Positions 62,458 to 64,000 of a stretch of DNA of 64,000 nt are shown piece by piece. This stretch comes from Opitutaceae bacterium. Its GTDB lineage: Bacteria > Verrucomicrobiota > Verrucomicrobiia > Opitutales > Opitutaceae. Position numbers and translations under genes: made by a program. Numbering within the stretch: the stretch's first letter is position 1; the number at the start of each line of letters is the position of its first letter. A model generated the notes under the pieces. That model saw only the letters and a list, made by a program, of their open reading frames with translations, was not told the origin of the DNA and made no database searches. Location: the NCBI GenBank assembly GCA_028280945.1, contig JANQKV010000045.1, positions 1-64,000 of the forward strand, in the 5' to 3' direction.

Positions 62458-63518
62458 GGGCCGCCCTCGCTTTCGCTCACTCCGGCCGAGGCAAAGGTCG
62501 CCATCTCACCCACCATGTTGACCGCCGCCTGCAGAAGGGGCCATGCCAGCACGCCGCCCGTGCCCTCGCCAAGGCGCAGCTCCAAATCGAGCAAGGGTTC
62601 ACCCCCGAGGGCACGCACCATTTCGCCGTGCGCCCGCTCGGCCGAGCAGTGAGCAAACACCGTGTAATCCAGCACCGCCGGACGGATGCGCGAGGCGGCG
62701 AGCAAGGCGCTGGTGCAGATGAAGCCATCATTGACCACAACCATGCGGCGCGAGGCCGCCCCCAGCATGGCACCGGCCATCATGGCGATCTCCAGTCCGC
62801 CGAGCGCAGCCAGCACGTCGATGGGATCACTCAAGCCGGCGTGGCGCGCGCGCACGGCGGTGAGCACCCGGGCCTTGTGCGTAAGACCGGCATCGTCGTG
62901 CCCCGTGCCCCGTCCAGTGCAATCCGCCGCCGGCCGGTCAAGATAGGCGCTCATGAGCAGGGCCGCGGCCGAAGAGTTGCCAATGCCCATTTCGCCCAAA
63001 AGCAGCGCATTGATACCACGGCCGGCCAAATCACCGGCCAGGGCGGCTCCAGCGGCCAGCGCCTGCTCGCACTCGGCGCGCGTCATGGCGGGCTTGTTCA
63101 GGGCATTGCGCGTTCCGAGACGCACCTTGCGGTCGAGCAAATCGGCGTGGGGCGGCAGCTCGGCCGCAACCCCGGCGTCAACCACCTGTAATGGGAGGCC
63201 CATCTGCCGGGCAAAGACATTGATGCCCGCCCCGCCGGCCAAAAAGTTGCTCACCATCTGTTGAGTCACCTCCGATGGGAAAAGACTCACGCCCTCGGCC
63301 GTCAGGCCGTGGTCGCCGGCGAAGACGAGCACCTGCCCGCGCAGGCTGGGCGCGAGGGTGTCCTGCATGAGGCCAAGGCGCAGCGCCAGTTCCTCCACGC
63401 GCCCGAGCGACCCAACCGGCTTGGTCTTCCGATCGATGATCGCCTGCAGCTCAGTCACGCGGGCCGTGGCCAGCGCGGGAATGGAAGGACAAGTCCAGGA
63501 GTTGGGTGGCGTGCTCAT
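62454..63518 (-). CDS. cobT: Nicotinate-nucleotide-dimethylbenzimidazole phosphoribosyltransferase
   Basis: About 354 aa from ATG 63518. Motifs: KTKPVGSLGRVEELALRLGLMQDTL (N-terminal), VFAGDHGLTAEGVSLFPSEVTQQMVSNFLAGGAGIN, GEMGIGNSSAAALL and CTGRGTGHDDAGLTHK. Makes alpha-ribazole-5'-phosphate. Coupled by overlaps to both cobS and cobU. Confidence 0.94.
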   Translation of the reverse strand: MSTPPNSWTCPSIPALATARVTELQAIIDRKTKPVGSLGRVEELALRLGLMQDTLAPSLRGQVLVFAGDHGLTAEGVSLFPSEVTQQMVSNFLAGGAGINVFARQMGLPLQVVDAGVAAELPPHADLLDRKVRLGTRNALNKPAMTRAECEQALAAGAALAGDLAGRGINALLLGEMGIGNSSAAALLMSAYLDRPAADCTGRGTGHDDAGLTHKARVLTAVRARHAGLSDPIDVLAALGGLEIAMMAGAMLGAASRRMVVVNDGFICTSALLAASRIRPAVLDYTVFAHCSAERAHGEMVRALGGEPLLDLELRLGEGTGGVLAWPLLQAAVNMVGEMATFASAGVSESEGGP

Positions 63519-64000
63519 GATGAAAGTGTATCCCCTCCCGTTTTCAGCGGCACGGCGCAACCCGCGACCATCAGCCAGGCTTCATCCGCCGCGGCGGCCG
63601 TGCGCTGGGCAAGCCAGCCGGCAAGATCGCGAAAGCGCCGCAACTCAGGCTCGACCGGCACGGGAGCCCAACCGATTTCATTGCCCACGATCACCACCGG
63701 CCAGGGCGCGGTGCGGAAAGCCGCCAGCAAAGCGTCCCATTCGGCCAGGATGGTTTTGTCATCGGCCTCCAAGCGGTCAGCCAGCCAGAGGGTAAGGCAA
63801 TCAAGCACGACACCGCGGGGCGGCGGATCGAGCCGGGCCAGCGCGCCGGGCAGGTCGCGCTCGTTTTCCACCGTACGCCATCCCGGGCGTTCAGCCTGAT
63901 GGCGGCGCACCCGCGCGGCCATCTCGGCATCGGCCGGATCGCGGCGATAGGTGGCGGCGAAGACCACACCCTCGCCCCAGGTGCAGCCAATCTCGACCGC
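63515..64000 (-). CDS. cobU: Adenosylcobinamide kinase/guanylyltransferase, partial
   Basis: The C-terminal 161 residues are present; the window edge cuts off the start and the Walker A motif. Visible: FAATYRRDPADAEMAARVRRHQAERPGW (matches the EM-x-x-R-x-x-H-x-x-x-R-P signature), VVLDCLTLWLADRL and IVGNEIGWAPVPVEPE. It activates cobinamide to GDP-cobinamide. Its stop overlaps cobT's start by 4 bp. Confidence 0.9.
   Translation of the reverse strand, partial: AVEIGCTWGEGVVFAATYRRDPADAEMAARVRRHQAERPGWRTVENERDLPGALARLDPPPRGVVLDCLTLWLADRLEADDKTILAEWDALLAAFRTAPWPVVIVGNEIGWAPVPVEPELRRFRDLAGWLAQRTAAAADEAWLMVAGCAVPLKTGGDTLSS

Overview
The window looks like chromosomal DNA of a GC-rich Verrucomicrobiota bacterium, most likely of the Opitutaceae or a close relative. 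This is an inference from gene content and style. It carries several sulfatases, secreted glycoside hydrolases ending in a repeated C-terminal domain, a LacI-type regulator, a GldA/GldG-like ABC operon, many coiled-coil membrane proteins, and housekeeping genes with a Lys/Ala-rich tail (pyrG) or insert (phoH). There are no rRNA genes, no convincing tRNA genes, no CRISPR array and no recognisable transposase.

Layout. 1-6000: pyrG (minus), a small membrane protein, a DUF gene, a PfkB sugar/nucleoside kinase and an ABC-2 exporter pair with two palindromes between its genes. 6080-9840: a large secreted clan GH-A glycosidase. 9930-12184: an uninterrupted frame joining a CPBP-family membrane protein to ProA. 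12237-13400: a tandem pair of paralogous secreted proteins of unknown function. 13788-16467: the cofactor operon nadC-birA-coaX (NAD, biotin, CoA). 16515-22207: an orphan membrane protein, a DUF1330 protein, a sodium:solute symporter with an overlapping small membrane protein, and a cytosolic glycosidase-like protein. 22248-30462: a five-gene operon of ABC ATPase, permease, GldG-like, DUF4340 and AsmA-like proteins. 30541-34500: a large hybrid sensor histidine kinase, followed by a LacI-type regulator.

36000-38470 is visibly AT-richer. It holds short same-strand genes (an isoprenylcysteine methyltransferase-like protein, two VOC proteins, a hypothetical, a frameshifted DUF4345 gene). They are separated by AAC...GTT inverted-repeat spacers that resemble integron attC sites, so this may be a gene-cassette cluster without an integrase. 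38678-50431 is a polysaccharide-degradation neighbourhood: a secreted lectin-like protein, a sulfatase homologue that has lost its catalytic residues, two membrane/coiled-coil proteins, def, a GH9 cellulase and two intact sulfatases. 50502-60385 carries phoH, an orphan oligopeptide-binding lipoprotein, a methyltransferase, a YcaQ-like protein, recQ and a thioredoxin-like protein. 60445-64000 (minus) is a cobalamin nucleotide-loop operon: cobO, cobC, cobS, cobT and a cobU cut by the window edge.

The most unusual signals are: (1) a family of near-perfect 19-25 bp palindromes built on GTCAC...A...GTGAC in intergenic DNA, two of them between the exporter genes and one variant just before recQ; (2) the cassette-like AT-rich array; (3) the CPBP-ProA in-frame join; (4) a pseudo-sulfatase co-transcribed with membrane/coiled-coil partners; (5) a tandem C-terminal domain shared by two unrelated secreted glycosidases; and (6) a pair of secreted paralogues with a TonB-box-like motif.
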